Assembly: GCA_020846105.1 (NCBI GenBank)
Contig: JADLEN010000178.1
Location: 1-8,019 of the forward strand
Source: Chitinophagaceae bacterium
Lineage (GTDB): Bacteria; Bacteroidota; Bacteroidia; Chitinophagales; Chitinophagaceae
Reading direction: 5' to 3'
Length of the DNA stretch: 8,019 bases
Part shown: positions 6,365 through 8,019 of the stretch, piece after piece
Layout of the letters: each line of letters begins with the position of its first letter
Numbering within the stretch: the first letter of the stretch is position 1
Notes under the pieces: model-generated
What the model was told of the DNA's origin: nothing
The model's database searches: none
What the model saw: the letters and a program-made list of their open reading frames with translations, nothing else
Program-made: the position numbers and the translations under genes

Positions 6365-6372
6365 CAAAGGTA
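6365..6372 (-). promoter_or_regulatory. Bacteroidota-type -7 promoter element for DUF4271-hemD
   Basis: On the minus strand the sequence reads TACCTTTG, an exact TAnnTTTG match. It ends 9 bases before the ATG at 6355, so the transcript leader would be only a few bases long. No TTG is seen at -33 spacing. It lies in the 65-base gap between the Omp85-type gene and the DUF4271 gene, so the latter need not depend on upstream transcription. Confidence 0.6.
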
Positions 6373-6420
6373 ATTGTTTCGGATTTTGGGCATAAGCTTT
6401 TTTTGCAATTCCCTGTATTT

Positions 6421-8019
6421 TTAAAACAAAGAAAGGTAGCCAAATGTTATTTTAGATTCTCTAAACCGTAAGGCTTGAAAATCGCTACGGCCAAAGGCAA
6501 GCGCAATGGAGAAAATACCCGATTTGGTTTCTAAACTAGTGCCCACCCCAAAACCATTATAAAAACCGCTGCGTTCAAAATTTTGGTATTGGGATTGTAC
6601 CCAGCCATTATCACTAAAAAGGTAGGCGTAAGAATTGCCACCCATTCTGAGTCTTAGTTCGGTAACACTTATGTGGTATTGATTTGCAAAAATACTTTGC
6701 TCATCAAAGCCTCGTAAAAGTTTGAAACCACCAATAATAAATAGCTCATTTCTAAAAATCCTTGCCCCAGCAACATAGCCTCCCAGATAGCCAATTTTCA
6801 GACAAAAATTTTTCCCTATTGGTATGTATTGGCTTACTTTGGCTACTAATTGATATTGATTATTTTTGGTGCGCATGCTATCATAAAGACTGCTGAAATT
6901 AAAGCCTGTTACATCTTTCAACCCTGTTATTGCATTATTCTCAATTATTTTTCGCTGAAGTGCTGTTACATTTATTTGTACATCAAACCCTTTTCGGGGA
7001 TTGCTGCGCGAGTCTAAATGTCTGCTCTCTAATGCTACCCCTATACCACTAGCTTTGGCATCTATATTTGCGGGTAGTTGGCGTGTGTTGATAATAGCGG
7101 CACTGTCTATTTCTATAATCCTATTGCTTGTAGATTGGTAATAAACCTTCAATAAATCTTTGGTAGACAACTGATATCGGAGTCCTGACTGAAAGCTGAT
7201 TTTGCGAAATTGTAAGTTGCTGGTAAAGAAATCGAAATGCGCATCGGTGCCGATAGGAGATTTGGCTATATACGGAAGCTCAAAATCTGCTTTGATTCTT
7301 GGGGATTTTACCTGTAGGTTTTGATAGCTGGCGCTTATAGATTCTCCGTAACCTAAAAAATTTTGTAGCGCAAACTGAACATCTGCAGTAAGTAATAATT
7401 TTTGTGCTTCAATATTATTGGGCATCAAGCCTAGTATGGCATTTAGTTGGTTGGCTTTTTTTTCTTTTAAGAATAGGTTCAGTCTCGTGTCTTTTGGTCT
7501 AAATTGTATTTGCCAAGGCATAGATTCTTGCAGAAAGGGCAAGTCTTTGAGTCTACCACTTATATTTTTCATTTTTTTTTCATCATAATCTTCTCCCTTT
7601 TTTATATCGAGGTATCTATGAATAAAGGCATTGGTTATTTTTACTTCTCCTTGTATAATAATACTGTCAATGCTTCTTTTTTCGGCCATATCAATATTTA
7701 ACGTTGCCGATATTTTATCGTTTGCTACGATTATTACGTTACTGAGCCATATTATTGCGAATGGATGTCCACTTTGTTCGCAAGCATTTAGTATTTTTTG
7801 GCTCATTGCTGCAAGCGCAGCGGGGTTTACTGCTTTGTTGGTAAATAACAAAGGGTTGATACCCGATTGTAATAAAATACCCTTGGGTATCTGTGAGCAG
7901 TTTACCTCTGCCCAATTATACTTGGTGCCTTTAAAATAATAAACATCATATTGGTCTGTGCTGATACCAATACTATCAATAGAAGCTGCTAAGTAGCCTT
8001 CTGATTGTAATTTGGGAAT
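6421..8019 (-). CDS. Omp85 superfamily (BamA/TamA-like) outer-membrane barrel protein, 5' end missing
   Basis: The frame stays open to the right edge, so 532 C-terminal residues are visible and the true start lies outside. A TTG at 7849-7851 is internal, because 56 in-frame residues precede it. The visible N-terminal part looks like POTRA domains. One partial domain has EGYLAASIDSI (7-17). A second lies around 66-115 (GHPFAIIWLSNVII). A third lies around 113-186 (IDSIIIQGEVKITNAFIHRY, then LDIKKGEDYDEKK and LKDLPFL, closing with LNLFLKEKKANQLNAILGL). The barrel covers about 187-532. It contains the Omp85 loop-6 motif LRGF (435-438, within IIGGFKLLRGFDE) followed by ELRLRM, and ends ITFGYLSLF with a terminal aromatic residue, a typical beta-signal. 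By family knowledge such proteins insert or translocate proteins at the outer membrane. With few POTRAs and this divergent form it is probably a BamA/TamA paralogue rather than the essential BamA; its substrate is unknown. Confidence 0.85.
   Translation of the reverse strand: MPKLQSEGYLAASIDSIGISTDQYDVYYFKGTKYNWAEVNCSQIPKGILLQSGINPLLFTNKAVNPAALAAMSQKILNACEQSGHPFAIIWLSNVIIVANDKISATLNIDMAEKRSIDSIIIQGEVKITNAFIHRYLDIKKGEDYDEKKMKNISGRLKDLPFLQESMPWQIQFRPKDTRLNLFLKEKKANQLNAILGLMPNNIEAQKLLLTADVQFALQNFLGYGESISASYQNLQVKSPRIKADFELPYIAKSPIGTDAHFDFFTSNLQFRKISFQSGLRYQLSTKDLLKVYYQSTSNRIIEIDSAAIINTRQLPANIDAKASGIGVALESRHLDSRSNPRKGFDVQINVTALQRKIIENNAITGLKDVTGFNFSSLYDSMRTKNNQYQLVAKVSQYIPIGKNFCLKIGYLGGYVAGARIFRNELFIIGGFKLLRGFDEQSIFANQYHISVTELRLRMGGNSYAYLFSDNGWVQSQYQNFERSGFYNGFGVGTSLETKSGIFSIALAFGRSDFQALRFRESKITFGYLSLF

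Noticed and set aside
7849..7851. TTG as start codon of the Omp85-type gene
   Set aside because: Fifty-six in-frame sense codons with POTRA-like sequence lie upstream to the window edge, so it is an internal Leu codon.
7631..7939. Plus-strand open frame of 102 codons near the right edge
   Set aside because: It is antisense to the POTRA region of the Omp85-type gene, whose frame runs unbroken to the window end. No family pattern is seen.

Overview
The window looks like ordinary chromosomal DNA from a member of the Bacteroidota. Three independent signs support this: a type IX secretion (T9SS) type B C-terminal sorting domain at the left edge, TAnnTTTG-type -7 promoter elements in front of three transcription units, and a DUF4271 gene next to a Bacteroidota-style uroporphyrinogen-III synthase. 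The DNA is AT-rich and I see no Shine-Dalgarno-led starts, which also fits. I cannot name a genus; Chitinophagales, Sphingobacteriales and Cytophagales are all plausible.

Left part (1-1250, + strand): the 3' end of a large secreted, surface-anchored modular protein, closed by a strong intrinsic terminator. Next (1287-3589, + strand) is a promoter and a tightly coupled two-gene cassette: a TviB/WbpO-type UDP-HexNAc 6-dehydrogenase and a WbpP/TviC-type UDP-HexNAc 4-epimerase. Together these convert UDP-GlcNAc to UDP-GalNAcA, a building block for surface polysaccharide. A second promoter (3581-3613) then drives dtd and tadA (3627-4526, + strand), 3 bases apart. Both act on tRNA: Dtd removes D-amino acids from mischarged tRNA, and TadA makes inosine at the wobble position.

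Right part (4546-8019, - strand, convergent with the left part). In transcription order this holds a truncated Omp85/BamA-TamA-like outer-membrane barrel protein that runs off the right edge, a DUF4271 membrane protein with its own very close promoter, and hemD. The HemD protein carries an unusual Lys/Ala/Pro-rich N-terminal tail.

Coding density is very high. The longest gene-free stretch is about 110 bases (1204-1314), which holds the terminator and promoter. I found no RNA genes, mobile elements, CRISPR arrays or repeat arrays, and nothing that amounts to a clearly new system. The most interesting points are the HemD tail, the DUF4271-hemD pairing beside an Omp85 gene, and the amino-uronate cassette beside a T9SS cargo gene.
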